In this document: in pieces, positions 35,641 to 43,546 of the stretch
How positions within the stretch are numbered: the stretch's first letter is position 1
Layout: each line of letters begins with the position of its first letter
Assembly: GCA_964420065.1 (NCBI GenBank)
Contig: CAYQQK010000007.1
Coordinates: 1-64,000, forward strand
DNA: 64,000 nucleotides
Reading direction: 5' to 3'
Source: CAYQQK01 sp964420065
GTDB lineage: Bacteria > Bacillota > Dethiobacteria > DTU022
The notes under the pieces: generated by a model
The model's input: only the letters and a program-made list of their open reading frames with translations
Database searches by the model: none
Told to the model about the DNA's origin: nothing
Position numbers and translations under genes: made by a program

Positions 35641-36178
35641 CTTGGTGCAGTTTTGGAGGGAGCAGCCTCTTCAGGGTCAGTTCCCAACGCTCCCGGGGGA
35701 AAGGAAGCAGGCGAGACAGAAGGCCCAGCAAAAGCACGTTTAAAACTCCGGGATTGCTTTGTAGCGGCGCCAAAGAAGGCCCATCCACAGCGATCACACG
35801 GCCGGCGGCGCGCTGGAGGGTTTCTATTATTCCGGACGGGTATTCCTGTTCTCCGCGCAAAACAGGGAGCGGTTCCAGCACCCGGGTATTGACGACTAGC
35901 GTTCCCGCCGGGGCAAGATAGGGGAGCTGGCGCAGCGCCTCCAGCGGTTCGAAAGCAAGCAAAAAATCGGCCGCCCCCGAGGGAATCAGCGGCGCGAAAA
36001 CTTGGGGACCGCAACGGACGTGGGTGACCACGCTGCCTCCGCGCTGAGCCATGCCGTGTGTTTCGGCGGTTTTAACCGCCATTCCTTCGGCCAGCGCTGC
36101 GGCGGCGACCAGCCTGCCGGCCAGGATGGTGCCCTGGCCGCCCACACCGGAGATCAACAGATCAATCTTCTGCGTCAT
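35594..36178 (-). CDS. iorB: Indolepyruvate ferredoxin oxidoreductase beta subunit
   Basis: About 194 residues from ATG 36178, which overlaps the iorA stop (ATGA). It is a pyruvate-ferredoxin-oxidoreductase gamma-type domain: LLISGVGGQGTILAGRLVA, KTAETHGMAQRGGSVVTHVRCG and ADFLLAFEPLEALRQLPYL. With IorA it oxidatively decarboxylates aryl pyruvates to aryl-acetyl-CoA, reducing ferredoxin, in anaerobic aromatic amino acid fermentation. The 3' end overlaps the symporter gene on the opposite strand. Confidence 0.92.
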   Translation of the reverse strand: MTQKIDLLISGVGGQGTILAGRLVAAAALAEGMAVKTAETHGMAQRGGSVVTHVRCGPQVFAPLIPSGAADFLLAFEPLEALRQLPYLAPAGTLVVNTRVLEPLPVLRGEQEYPSGIIETLQRAAGRVIAVDGPSLAPLQSNPGVLNVLLLGLLSRLLPFPRERWELTLKRLLPPKLHQVNLKAFAAGYGALLP

Positions 36179-37914
36179 TGGCAATCCTCTCCCCCGAAAG
36201 CACCGTGTCGGCAAAGTTGTCGGCAAAGGCCGCAACCGGTGCAAATACTTTCATTGACCGAGATTTTTCCCGTAACCGACAGGCTCAGGGCCGGGCAACC
36301 CAGTTGCAAACAGAGGCCGCATCCGTTACATTTTTCCGGATCAACCGGCAATGGTGCTCCCGTACATTTCTTCAAAAGAACGCAGGGCCGGCGGGCGATC
36401 ACCACCGAGGGTTCCCGGACCTTTACTTCCCGGGTGATTACCCGGCGCAGTTGATCAAGGTTGTACGGGTCCACGACCGTGACCCGTCGAACACCGGCGG
36501 CACGGCACAATCCTTCCAGATCTACTCTGTTTACCGTCTGCCCTTGCAGTGTTTTCCCGGTGCCGGGGTGATCCTGGTGGCCGGTCATGGCCGTGGTGCA
36601 GTTGTCCAGGATCAGAACCGTGGTGGAAGCGCCGCTGGAAACCACATCGATCAGGGGCGTTATTCCGGAGTGGAAGAAAGTTGAATCGCCGATAACTGCC
36701 ACGGTGTAGGCAGCTGTATCCGGGTTTGCTTTTTCCCGTCCCAGGGCGAGGCCGATGCTTGCACCCATGCAGATGCAAGTATCGATTGCCTCCAGGGGGG
36801 GCAGGGCGGCCAGGGTGTAGCAACCGATATCACCCATGACCTGCAGTTTTAGTTTCTTCAAGGTGTAAAAAACCCCACGGTGAGAACAACCCGGGCAAAG
36901 CAGGGGGGGGCGATCGGGGATGGTTACGGTTCCGTTTTCAAGCCGTGGCGGTTGTTCACACATCATTTCTCGGATAATCTCTGTTCCCAGCTCGCCGGTA
37001 GGGGGAAAAAGCGACTTGCCCTCGACCGCGATCCCGAGGGCGCGAACCTGCTCCTCGATCAAGGGATCCAGTTCCTCGATTACAATAAGGCGTCGCACCC
37101 GGGCCGCGAAATTCCGTACCAGGTTTACCGGAAGGGGGTAGCTCAGGCCCAACTTCAAGATCGGTGCCCCCGGGAGGGCCTCGCGCACATACTGGTAGGT
37201 GATACCGGAACAAATGATGCCGGTATCATCCGGGCCGTCCTCGATCCGGTTCAAGGGAGAGCTTTCCGCCATCGCGCGAAGCGCCTCCAGGCGTTGTTCC
37301 ACCAGGAGATGGCGGCGCCGGGCGAAGGCCGGCAGCATAACCAGTTTCGCGCTGTCACGGCGGAACCCGGTCAGGGGAACGGTGCGACGTTTTCCGTATT
37401 TGACGATGCTGCGGGAGTGGGCTACCCGGGTGGTGATGCCGAGCATGACCGGAGTATCAAATTTTTCACTCAAGGCCAGTGCCGCTAGAACATAGTCTTT
37501 TGCCTCCTGGCTGTCGGCGGGTTCCAGAAGAGGAATCTTGGCCAGACGGGCATAATAACGGTTATCCTGTTCGTTCTGGGAACTGTGCATACCGGGATCG
37601 CCGGCCGAAATCAGTACCAGCCCGCCCCCGACTCCCGTATATGAAAGGGTCATCAAGGGGTCGGCGGCCACGTTTAGACCGACATGTTTCATCGCGACCA
37701 GAACGCGTGCGCCCTCAAAGGAAGCCCCTGCACCCACCTCCAGGGCTACCTTTTCATTGGGTGACCAGCCACAATGCACCCCGTCATTGCGGGCCAGCAC
37801 CTCCATGATTTCGGTGCTGGGGGTGCCCGGATAGGCCGTGCCCACGGTAACGCCGCCCTCGAAGGCGCCCCGGGCGATCGCCTCGTTTCCGGTCATGAGC
37901 GCTGTTTTTTGCAT
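36175..37914 (-). CDS. iorA: Indolepyruvate ferredoxin oxidoreductase alpha subunit
   Basis: 579 residues, ATG 37914. The N-terminal domain has GNEAIARGAFEGGVTVGTAYPGTPSTEIME. The thiamine diphosphate domain has LLCPGCSHRGVFYTLKKL, MGDIGCYTL and VAVIGDSTFFHSGITPLIDVV with LILDNCTTAMTGHQDHPGTG. The C-terminus ends in an 8Fe-ferredoxin-like pair, CNGCGLCLQLGC and CTGCGLCRQLCRHGAF. It catalyses aryl-pyruvate oxidation with CoA and ferredoxin. First gene of iorAB; a phenylacetate-CoA ligase, a frequent companion, is not adjacent. Confidence 0.94.
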   Translation of the reverse strand: MQKTALMTGNEAIARGAFEGGVTVGTAYPGTPSTEIMEVLARNDGVHCGWSPNEKVALEVGAGASFEGARVLVAMKHVGLNVAADPLMTLSYTGVGGGLVLISAGDPGMHSSQNEQDNRYYARLAKIPLLEPADSQEAKDYVLAALALSEKFDTPVMLGITTRVAHSRSIVKYGKRRTVPLTGFRRDSAKLVMLPAFARRRHLLVEQRLEALRAMAESSPLNRIEDGPDDTGIICSGITYQYVREALPGAPILKLGLSYPLPVNLVRNFAARVRRLIVIEELDPLIEEQVRALGIAVEGKSLFPPTGELGTEIIREMMCEQPPRLENGTVTIPDRPPLLCPGCSHRGVFYTLKKLKLQVMGDIGCYTLAALPPLEAIDTCICMGASIGLALGREKANPDTAAYTVAVIGDSTFFHSGITPLIDVVSSGASTTVLILDNCTTAMTGHQDHPGTGKTLQGQTVNRVDLEGLCRAAGVRRVTVVDPYNLDQLRRVITREVKVREPSVVIARRPCVLLKKCTGAPLPVDPEKCNGCGLCLQLGCPALSLSVTGKISVNESICTGCGLCRQLCRHGAFGGEDCQ

Positions 37915-38140
37915 TCCGGCCGCGCCTCGCTTTCATCGTTGTTTTCCTGTTTTTGTCTGTTGTTGGTACGGGCTGCTAATTGCGGTCCGGTTTCTTGCCA
38001 TGCTACTAGTTCTTTGTTCAAAGGGAGGTTCCTGCCTTCCCACGGGTGTCTCCGGCCGGAAGATAGAGGGAAAGGTTCCCGACGGAGCGAAATAGATCGT
38101 TGCTCTGGGAGAGATATAAATTTCCAGGAGGTGTATGCTT

Positions 38141-39019
38141 GTGTCGCAAATAACCATCGACCGGAACCGCTGTTCCCGGTGCGGCTTGTGCGCCAGGGTG
38201 TGTACCCGCGGTTGTCTGGTCATGGAAAAAGGCGAGCCTATTTTTACCCGAGCCGAACGATGCATTGCCTGCGGGCATTGCCTGGCGATCTGTCCCCGCG
38301 AAGGGGCGCTTGTCCATGCCGGCCTGACCGCAGAGACATGGTTACACCCGGCGGAAGAAAATTCCTTGCCGGAACGGGGACAGTTGGCGCAGCTATTGTG
38401 TCACCGCCGATCCGTGCGTCATTACCGGGCCAAAGCGGTGCCTGCAGGAACGGTGCAGGAGTTGCTTAACCTGGCCTCCTTCGCCCCCACCGCTAAAAAC
38501 AGGCAGGAGGTTTGCCTGATCGTGGTCGACCGGCCCGACCAGATTGCCGCCCTATCCGCGGCAACGGTGCGTTATTACGGCAGTTTGCAGCGCCTCCTGG
38601 GCCGCCGGGGTCATCCGGCGGCTGCAAACCCGACCAAAGGGATGCCATTACCGGAGAAAGCGGAGCCGCCGTTACACGGTGTTCTTTTTGAACGGCATGC
38701 CGCCGGAGAGGATCCCATATTTTACGGTGCACCTTTGTTGATCGTTCCATATGGACCGAAACGGGATCTGTTTTCCAAGGACGACAGCCTTTTCGCCCTT
38801 TACAATATGATTCTCGGGGCTGAGCTGGCCGGCCTGGGAAGCTGTCTGATCGGTTATTTTGTGGCCGCCGCCAACCGTAGCACGGAGATCCGGCACACGC
38901 TTGGCCTGGGCCGGGGGGAAGAGGTACAGGCTGCCTGCGTTTTTGGGTACCGGCAGTACAGATTCCACCGTCCGGTTCCCCGTCGTCCGGTGCAGCAGCG
39001 CGGATTGCCCGGGGTTTGA
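38141..39019 (+). CDS. Ferredoxin-nitroreductase fusion protein
   Basis: About 292 residues from GTG 38141, which has proper spacing to AGGAGGTG (38126-38133); the in-frame ATG at 38135 is too close. The N-terminal 65 residues hold two 4Fe-4S motifs, CSRCGLCARVC and CIACGHCLAICP. The rest is an FMN nitroreductase fold with CHRRSVRHYRAKAV, LASFAPTAKNRQEV and LGSCLIGYF. Such fusions are common in anaerobes and reduce unknown substrates with ferredoxin-type electrons. It lies divergent from iorA across about 225 bases in which no promoter or riboswitch could be firmly recognised. Confidence 0.85.
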   Translation: MSQITIDRNRCSRCGLCARVCTRGCLVMEKGEPIFTRAERCIACGHCLAICPREGALVHAGLTAETWLHPAEENSLPERGQLAQLLCHRRSVRHYRAKAVPAGTVQELLNLASFAPTAKNRQEVCLIVVDRPDQIAALSAATVRYYGSLQRLLGRRGHPAAANPTKGMPLPEKAEPPLHGVLFERHAAGEDPIFYGAPLLIVPYGPKRDLFSKDDSLFALYNMILGAELAGLGSCLIGYFVAAANRSTEIRHTLGLGRGEEVQAACVFGYRQYRFHRPVPRRPVQQRGLPGV

Positions 39020-39113
39020 TCTGCCGCCGGGCTCCGGCCTGCGCTTGATCTGCCGACGGCGCTCCCGGATTGAAAGGGGCCCCGCCGGATAAAATAACCC
39101 GTAATCCGCGCCC

Positions 39114-39142
39114 TTGACCTTCATTTTACCCCGGGCTACAAT
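39114..39142 (+). promoter_or_regulatory. Promoter of thioredoxin gene
   Basis: TTGACC (39114-39119) and TACAAT (39137-39142) are spaced 17 bases, about 55 bases upstream of the thioredoxin start. Confidence 0.7.
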
Positions 39143-39197
39143 GGAATCGGCGCAGCCCTGATGTAGCGCTTGATCTTTTTGCGAGGAGGTTTTAGCC

Positions 39198-39521
39198 GTG
39201 TCTACAGTAATGGAAATCGGTGAAACACAATTTGAGGCCACGGTGTTGCAGTCTGCCGAACCGGTTCTGGTTGATTTCTGGGCGCCCTGGTGCGGTCCCT
39301 GCCAGATGGTTGCTCCGGTTCTGGAAGAACTGGCCGAGGATTACCGGGGGCGTTTAAAGGTGGTCAAGGTGAATGTTGATCAAAACAACGATCTTGCGGC
39401 CCGGTACAGTGTAATGAGTATCCCGACTTTGATCCTGTTCAAGGACGGTCGGGAAATTCAGACCGTTACCGGAGCCCAGCCCAAAGAGACTTTGATCGGG
39501 ATCGTCAAACAGCATCTTTAA
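39198..39521 (+). CDS. trxA: Thioredoxin
   Basis: 107 residues from GTG 39198 behind GAGGAGG. The active site is FWAPWCGPCQ (WCGPC), with the cis-Pro in MSIPTLILFKDG. It reduces cytoplasmic disulfides, including those formed by ribonucleotide reductase. Monocistronic: its own promoter is in front and a bidirectional terminator-like hairpin follows. No thioredoxin reductase gene is nearby. Confidence 0.95.
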   Translation: MSTVMEIGETQFEATVLQSAEPVLVDFWAPWCGPCQMVAPVLEELAEDYRGRLKVVKVNVDQNNDLAARYSVMSIPTLILFKDGREIQTVTGAQPKETLIGIVKQHL

Positions 39522-39544
39522 ACACTGGTTGCATTGATTTATGT

Positions 39545-39577
39545 AAAAAGTTAGCCGCAAAAACATTGCGGCTAACT
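39545..39577 (-). terminator. Terminator for the minus-strand YndM-like gene
   Basis: A perfect 12-bp stem AGTTAGCCGCAA / TTGCGGCTAACT with a 5-base loop. Read on the minus strand the stem is followed by TTTTT, making a strong intrinsic terminator after the YndM-like gene. The hairpin may also stop readthrough from trxA on the plus strand, although no T-run follows there. Confidence 0.8.
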
Positions 39578-39602
39578 GCGGTTGCATCGGTGCGCGCCGG
39601 TT

Positions 39603-40109
39603 TTATTGCTGGTGTTCTTGTTGTTCACCTTCGGGTTTGTTGTTTTGTTCCGGGACCGGCCCGCCGCCGCTATCCTGCCCCATTTCACTGTCATTTTGAC
39701 TGGAGGAGACATTTTCGCCGGTAAAGGGAAAAAGGCCGCCCTCGCCGACGGCAGCGCCGGTTGCCACGCCGCGGACATAGCGGAAAAAGAACCATTCGGC
39801 GATCCCGATTACCGCCGACGCTGCGAAAACAGCCGCCGTGGAGAGCGGTTCACGCACGAAAAGATTGGAGACGCTGAAGGTCAGGACGGCAAGGACGAAG
39901 TTGGCGATTGCCGTTGCCAGGGTGCCAAAACGGGGCAACATGAAGCGGTCTCCGGCAAAATACAGCACCAGGGTGACGAAGAGGGCCATAACCAGGGATG
40001 TTCCCACACCAAGAGAGGGTATCATCAGATAGGTGAAAAAAATTAGGGTTGTCGCTGCGATGTAAATGTACTTGATGATCATCGGCCGCCATTGTTCGAT
40101 GGAAATCAC
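39603..40109 (-). CDS. YndM-like (DUF2512) membrane protein
   Basis: Up to 168 residues. Four transmembrane helices (about 12-115) fit DUF2512: KYIYIAATTLIFFTYL, then VTLVLYFAGDRFMLPRFGTLATAIANF and VLTFSVSNLF. A hydrophilic Gln/Glu/Pro tail ends in EGEQQEHQQ. The family is found in spore-forming Firmicutes and is uncharacterised. The start is uncertain. The strong AAAGGGGGTG site overlaps the GTG at 40109 and points to an ATC codon 8 bases downstream, while the first in-frame ATG is at 40082. Confidence 0.75.
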   Translation of the reverse strand: MISIEQWRPMIIKYIYIAATTLIFFTYLMIPSLGVGTSLVMALFVTLVLYFAGDRFMLPRFGTLATAIANFVLAVLTFSVSNLFVREPLSTAAVFAASAVIGIAEWFFFRYVRGVATGAAVGEGGLFPFTGENVSSSQNDSEMGQDSGGGPVPEQNNKPEGEQQEHQQ

Positions 40110-40309
40110 CCCCTTTCGTGTCTATACCTTTCCCAGGCATGCCTTCCTTCATTCCGCGTTTTTAACGGGGGTTAACCCGATCGGAAACGCCCCGCTATTT
40201 CGGAACGGGGTGTTATGATAAACTTTTGCTCCGCCGGGCCGGGGGAAGATCTGCGGCGGTTATATTGAAATAAAGCGGTTGGTTTAAATTCTACCCGGGA
40301 GGTGCGCCG

Positions 40310-41065
40310 GTGACCGGAAACCGGATCAAACAAAAACATTCCGTTCGCGCTGAACATCCTTTCCGGCAAGCTCTCCTGGAGGCCCTGCCGATCGTCTGCG
40401 GCTATATTCCGATCGGCTTTGCCTTTGGAGCGCTCGCTGTTGCAGCTGGATTATCCGTAATAATGGCGGCAGCCATGTCCATTTTTGTCTTTGCCGGTTC
40501 CGCCCAATTCATTGCGGTCGGGCTTCTGGAAGCCGGGGCTGGACTCGGGGCCCTGGCGGTGACAACCTTCCTGGTCAATCTAAGGCACCTGCTCATGAGC
40601 GCCTCCCTGGCCCCCCACTTGAATCACCTTGAATCCTGGCAGCAGGCTTTATTTTGTTACGAACTGACCGATGAATCTTTTGCCGTGCACAGCGCCGCCC
40701 TGGGCAAGAGGGGGAGAGAAGCCGGTCATGCCCTTAGACTATTTACCGTTAACCATGCTTCGCACTTAGCCTGGGTGGCCGGCACGCTGGCCGGGGCCTG
40801 GGCCGGCGGCAGGCTGGAGGTAAACAGCGCCGCCTGGGGGCTGGATTATGCCCTACCGGCCATGTTTATCGCACTGCTGGTCATGCAGTGCCGGAACCGG
40901 CGTCATTTCCTGATCGGTTTACTGGCCGCGGTCCTGGCGGTCCTTTTTTACCTTGCCGGGGCCGGGCACTGGCACATCATGCTTGCCGCCGTAACGGCGG
41001 CCGCAGCCGGTGCAATCCTTGAGAATATTGGGCGGGTGGAAAACAGGAAGGAGGAAACCTCGTGA
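40310..41065 (+). CDS. azlC: AzlC-family branched-chain amino acid exporter, large subunit
   Basis: 251 residues from GTG 40310 behind CGGGAGGTG. Family motifs are present: ALPIVCGYIPIGFAFGALA, SIFVFAGSAQFIAVGLL, TTFLVNLRHLLMSASLAPHL and YELTDESFAV. Around seven to eight hydrophobic helices follow. AzlC/AzlD (YgaZ/YgaH) pairs export valine or other branched-chain amino acids and analogues. The 3' end overlaps azlD by 4 bases. Confidence 0.9.
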   Translation: MTGNRIKQKHSVRAEHPFRQALLEALPIVCGYIPIGFAFGALAVAAGLSVIMAAAMSIFVFAGSAQFIAVGLLEAGAGLGALAVTTFLVNLRHLLMSASLAPHLNHLESWQQALFCYELTDESFAVHSAALGKRGREAGHALRLFTVNHASHLAWVAGTLAGAWAGGRLEVNSAAWGLDYALPAMFIALLVMQCRNRRHFLIGLLAAVLAVLFYLAGAGHWHIMLAAVTAAAAGAILENIGRVENRKEETS

Positions 41066-41385
41066 ATAGCGACCTGATCCGGGTGCTGTTTTTGATGGCC
41101 CTGGTGACCTACCTGCCCCGTGCCCTGCCGGTGTTGTTTCTTTCCCGACGGCCGTTGCCCGCTTTCCTGACCCGGTGGTTGGCCTATATCCCGGTGGCGG
41201 TTCTGGCGGCTCTGCTGGGCCCGCTGTTGCTGATACCCGGTAAAAGCATCAACCTGAGCCCGGTTGCCAATTCCTATTTTTGGGTTTCCCTACCCGTACT
41301 GGCCGTGGCCCTGCGAACGCGAAACATGTTTGTCACCGTTATCTTCGGGATGCTTTTGATGGCCGGCTGGCGTGCTTTTTGTTAA
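41062..41385 (+). CDS. azlD: AzlD-family transporter, small subunit
   Basis: 107 residues, GTG start overlapping the azlC stop (GTGA). It is a small four-helix membrane protein with the AzlD motif TYLPRALPVLFLSRRPLP and a following LAYIPVAVLAALLGP. It is required with AzlC for export. Confidence 0.88.
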   Translation: MNSDLIRVLFLMALVTYLPRALPVLFLSRRPLPAFLTRWLAYIPVAVLAALLGPLLLIPGKSINLSPVANSYFWVSLPVLAVALRTRNMFVTVIFGMLLMAGWRAFC

Positions 41386-41461
41386 AATTGGCCGGAAGGA
41401 AGAGGAATCACGGTTATACTATCGAATAAACAGAAAATCATTGAAGTGAGGTGCAAAGACG

Positions 41462-42469
41462 GTGCGCGGTGAAAGAAAGATCTACCATTGTTTGCGGGCG
41501 CAACAATTTGACCGGGCTTTTTTGGAAAAAATTTGTGACCTGGCCGAGAAGGTGCGGGAAATTGCCCGGACAAAGGTGGGAATGGAGTTCCTGTCCTCGA
41601 CCTTGAACCACAAGCGGGCCATGCTCTATTTCGTGCAACCTTCGACGCGAACATTCCTCTCCTTCTACAGTGCCTGCCAGATCCTGGGGATAAAGTGCGC
41701 CGAAGTCCGCGATCCGAAAACTTCTTCGGAAGTAAAAGGGGAATCGGAAGAAGATACGGTGCGCATTTTTTCCCTTTATTTCGATCTGATCATCATGCGT
41801 CACCACCGGGCCAATTTTGCCGAAGCCATCGCGGCCATGATCGATGATACCGAGCACCCGGTTCCGGTGATCAACGCCGGATCAGGCAAGGACGAGCATC
41901 CCACCCAGGCCCTTCTGGATATTTACACTCTGCAACGTAGTTTTGCCCGCCGGGGCGGCATTGACGGTAAAAGCATTGCCTTTGTGGGCGATCTTCTAAG
42001 GGGCCGCACCATCCGTTCTCTGGCCTTCCTTCTCACTCGCTACCGGGACGTCAAGCAGTATTTCATTGCTCCGCCGCAGTACCAGATTGGGCCGGATATC
42101 CTTGCCCGCCTGGATGAGGCGAAGGTCGAATACGAAGTGACTGAAAACTTTGCCGCCGTCATTCCCGAGGTGGATGCGATCTATATGACCCGGCTTCAGG
42201 ACGAATGGGATCAGGCCGACGGAATTGTTTCCAATTATGATCAAGCCGGCTTTTCCTTGACCAGCAAGGAACTGCCGCTTCTGAAACCGGATGCGGTGAT
42301 CATGCATCCGCTGCCCCGGCGTCATGAAATCATGCCGGAGGTGGACAGCGATCCCCGGGCCGCTTACTGGCAGCAGGTCCGTAATGGCATGTGGGCGCGG
42401 GTAGCCCTGATTGCCATGATATTCGGGCGCGATCGCAACATCCTTGAATACCATCTTGACAGCCACTAA
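41462..42469 (+). CDS. pyrB: Aspartate carbamoyltransferase catalytic subunit
   Basis: 335 residues from GTG 41462 behind GTGAGGTG. The carbamoyl phosphate loop is QPSTRTFLSF, the mobile loop SSEVKGESEEDTVR supplies Ser and Lys, GKDEHPTQALLDIYTL contains HPTQ, and the C-terminal aspartate-binding region has MTRLQDEW and MHPLPRRHE. It makes carbamoyl aspartate in pyrimidine synthesis. STRTFLSF deviates from the common STRTRxSFE, but the STRT core is intact. No pyrI regulatory subunit or other pyr gene adjoins it; a terminator follows directly. Confidence 0.9.
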   Translation: MRGERKIYHCLRAQQFDRAFLEKICDLAEKVREIARTKVGMEFLSSTLNHKRAMLYFVQPSTRTFLSFYSACQILGIKCAEVRDPKTSSEVKGESEEDTVRIFSLYFDLIIMRHHRANFAEAIAAMIDDTEHPVPVINAGSGKDEHPTQALLDIYTLQRSFARRGGIDGKSIAFVGDLLRGRTIRSLAFLLTRYRDVKQYFIAPPQYQIGPDILARLDEAKVEYEVTENFAAVIPEVDAIYMTRLQDEWDQADGIVSNYDQAGFSLTSKELPLLKPDAVIMHPLPRRHEIMPEVDSDPRAAYWQQVRNGMWARVALIAMIFGRDRNILEYHLDSH

Positions 42470-42482
42470 AACGAACTCGACC

Positions 42483-42510
42483 GGGGCTGCCCCAAAAGGG
42501 CGGCCCCTTT
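42483..42510 (+). terminator. Terminator after pyrB
   Basis: GGGGCTGCCC (42483-42492) pairs with GGGCGGCCCC (42498-42507) over a CAAAA loop with one T-G pair, followed by TTT. It lies 13 bases after the pyrB stop. Confidence 0.7.
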
Positions 42511-42822
42511 GAGACAGACGACGAATATTTTCTTGACATATTGAAGCACATGATCAAAAATTTTCATCCTTATGAACCGGATATTTTTACCTGCCGGAGA
42601 AGGCACTACGGCTTGGTTCAACCGGGTCTTTCGAAATACAGGTGTTGTATACTGCCGGACTTTCCCCGGATTCCGTCTGTTTTTACCTTCCCCTTTTAAA
42701 AGGTTTTGATCGGCGGGGATACAGTGTTCAGAAGTTGCGTCGGCCGGACCGATCTACCCGGCGGTGATGGTGCGGAATTTCCGTATAATCCGGAGCGTCT
42801 TTTTCAGAAGCCGCCGTTTGTA
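42511..42822. other. 312-base gap without recognised gene
   Basis: Between the pyrB terminator and the tRNA promoter. It is less GC-rich than its surroundings and contains a TTGACA at 42533-42538 without a good -10. A 49-codon plus-strand open frame (42550-42699) has no SD site and no recognisable similarity. No RNA structure was recognised. Confidence 0.5.
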
Positions 42823-42851
42823 TTGACTTTTTGACCACGCTTGTGTATACT
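42823..42851 (+). promoter_or_regulatory. Promoter of the five-tRNA operon
   Basis: TTGACT (42823-42828) and TATACT (42846-42851) are spaced 17 bases, 14 bases upstream of tRNA-Asp. Confidence 0.8.
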
Positions 42852-42865
42852 GGTGACGATGTCGG

Positions 42866-42942
42866 GGAGCTGTGGTGTAGTTGGTTAACATACCGGCCTG
42901 TCAAGCCGGAGACCGCGGGTTCAAGCCCCGTCAGCTCCGCCA
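42866..42942 (+). tRNA. tRNA-Asp (GTC)
   Basis: 77 nt cloverleaf with acceptor GGAGCTG / CAGCTCC, anticodon arm CCGGC-CTGTCAA-GCCGG (anticodon GTC), T-arm GCGGGTTCAAGCCCCGT and encoded CCA. First gene of the tRNA operon. Confidence 0.97.
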
Positions 42943-42944
42943 TC

Positions 42945-43020
<76 letters not shown>

Positions 43021-43025
43021 TTCGG

Positions 43026-43100
43026 GCGGAAGTGGCTCAGTGGTAGAGCATCGCCTTGCCAAGGCGAGGGCCGCGGGTTCGAATCCCGTCTTCCGCTCCA
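43026..43100 (+). tRNA. tRNA-Gly (GCC)
   Basis: 75 nt with acceptor GCGGAAG / CTTCCGC, anticodon arm TCGCC-TTGCCAA-GGCGA (anticodon GCC), T-arm GCGGGTTCGAATCCCGT and encoded CCA. Confidence 0.97.
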
Positions 43101-43108
43101 TTTTTTAT

Positions 43109-43183
43109 GGCGACATAGCCAAGTGGTAAGGCAGAGGACTGCAAATCCTCGATTCCCCGGTTCAAATCCGGGTGTCGCCTCCA
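43109..43183 (+). tRNA. tRNA-Cys (GCA)
   Basis: 75 nt with acceptor GGCGACA / TGTCGCC, anticodon arm GAGGA-CTGCAAA-TCCTC (anticodon GCA), T-arm CCCGGTTCAAATCCGGG and encoded CCA. Confidence 0.97.
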
Positions 43184-43193
43184 TTTTTTTTTT

Positions 43194-43284
43194 GCCGGGA
43201 TGGCGGAACAGGCAGACGCAAGGGACTTAAAATCCCTCGGGTACACACTTACCCGTACCGGTTCGATTCCGGTTCCCGGCACCA
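43194..43284 (+). tRNA. tRNA-Leu (TAA)
   Basis: 91 nt class II tRNA with acceptor GCCGGGA / TCCCGGC, anticodon arm AGGGA-CTTAAAA-TCCCT (anticodon TAA), a long variable arm, T-arm CCGGTTCGATTCCGG and encoded CCA. Last gene of the operon. Confidence 0.97.
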
Positions 43285-43308
43285 CCCGATCTCATCGATT
43301 TCATTTTT

Positions 43309-43337
43309 AAGGCAGATCTTGTTTCTGCCTTGTTTTT
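43309..43337 (+). terminator. Terminator of the tRNA operon
   Basis: AAGGCAGA (43309-43316) and TCTGCCTT (43324-43331) form a perfect 8-bp stem over a 7-base loop, followed by GTTTTT. Confidence 0.85.
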
Positions 43338-43401
43338 AATTGTTATCAGTTATGTTTTCATACTGTTACCACCAGGGTTTGGCAAGAAAGGAACCGGTCA
43401 A

Positions 43402-43505
43402 TTACCGGACGCCCGGGTTGAGGCGGCCTTTTATTTTTTCGGTGTATTCTCGGTAGCCCGGCAGCTCCTTTTGCAGCGCTCGATCTTCCGGATGGGTGCG
43501 TGTTT
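43402..43505 (-). pseudogene. C-terminal relic of an isoprenylcysteine-methyltransferase-like protein
   Basis: On the minus strand an open stretch ends THPEDRALQKELPGYREY, then TEKIKGRLNPGVR and a TAA stop. This closely follows the C-terminus of small membrane methyltransferases of the ICMT family, which typically read EDRTLQEELPGYxEY...RYRLIPGIW. Upstream of about 43505 the similarity stops and the sequence becomes the leader of the BipA-like gene on the other strand. Only about 32 codons remain, so it is a gene remnant. Recognition is by motif memory. Confidence 0.55.
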
Positions 43506-43546
43506 GTGATAAACTAATAAGGTTTCCATTGAAGAAAAGAGAACAA

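Noticed and set aside
42550..42699. 49-codon open frame after pyrB
   Set aside because: No SD site, no similarity, and Cys/Arg/Pro-rich random-like composition.
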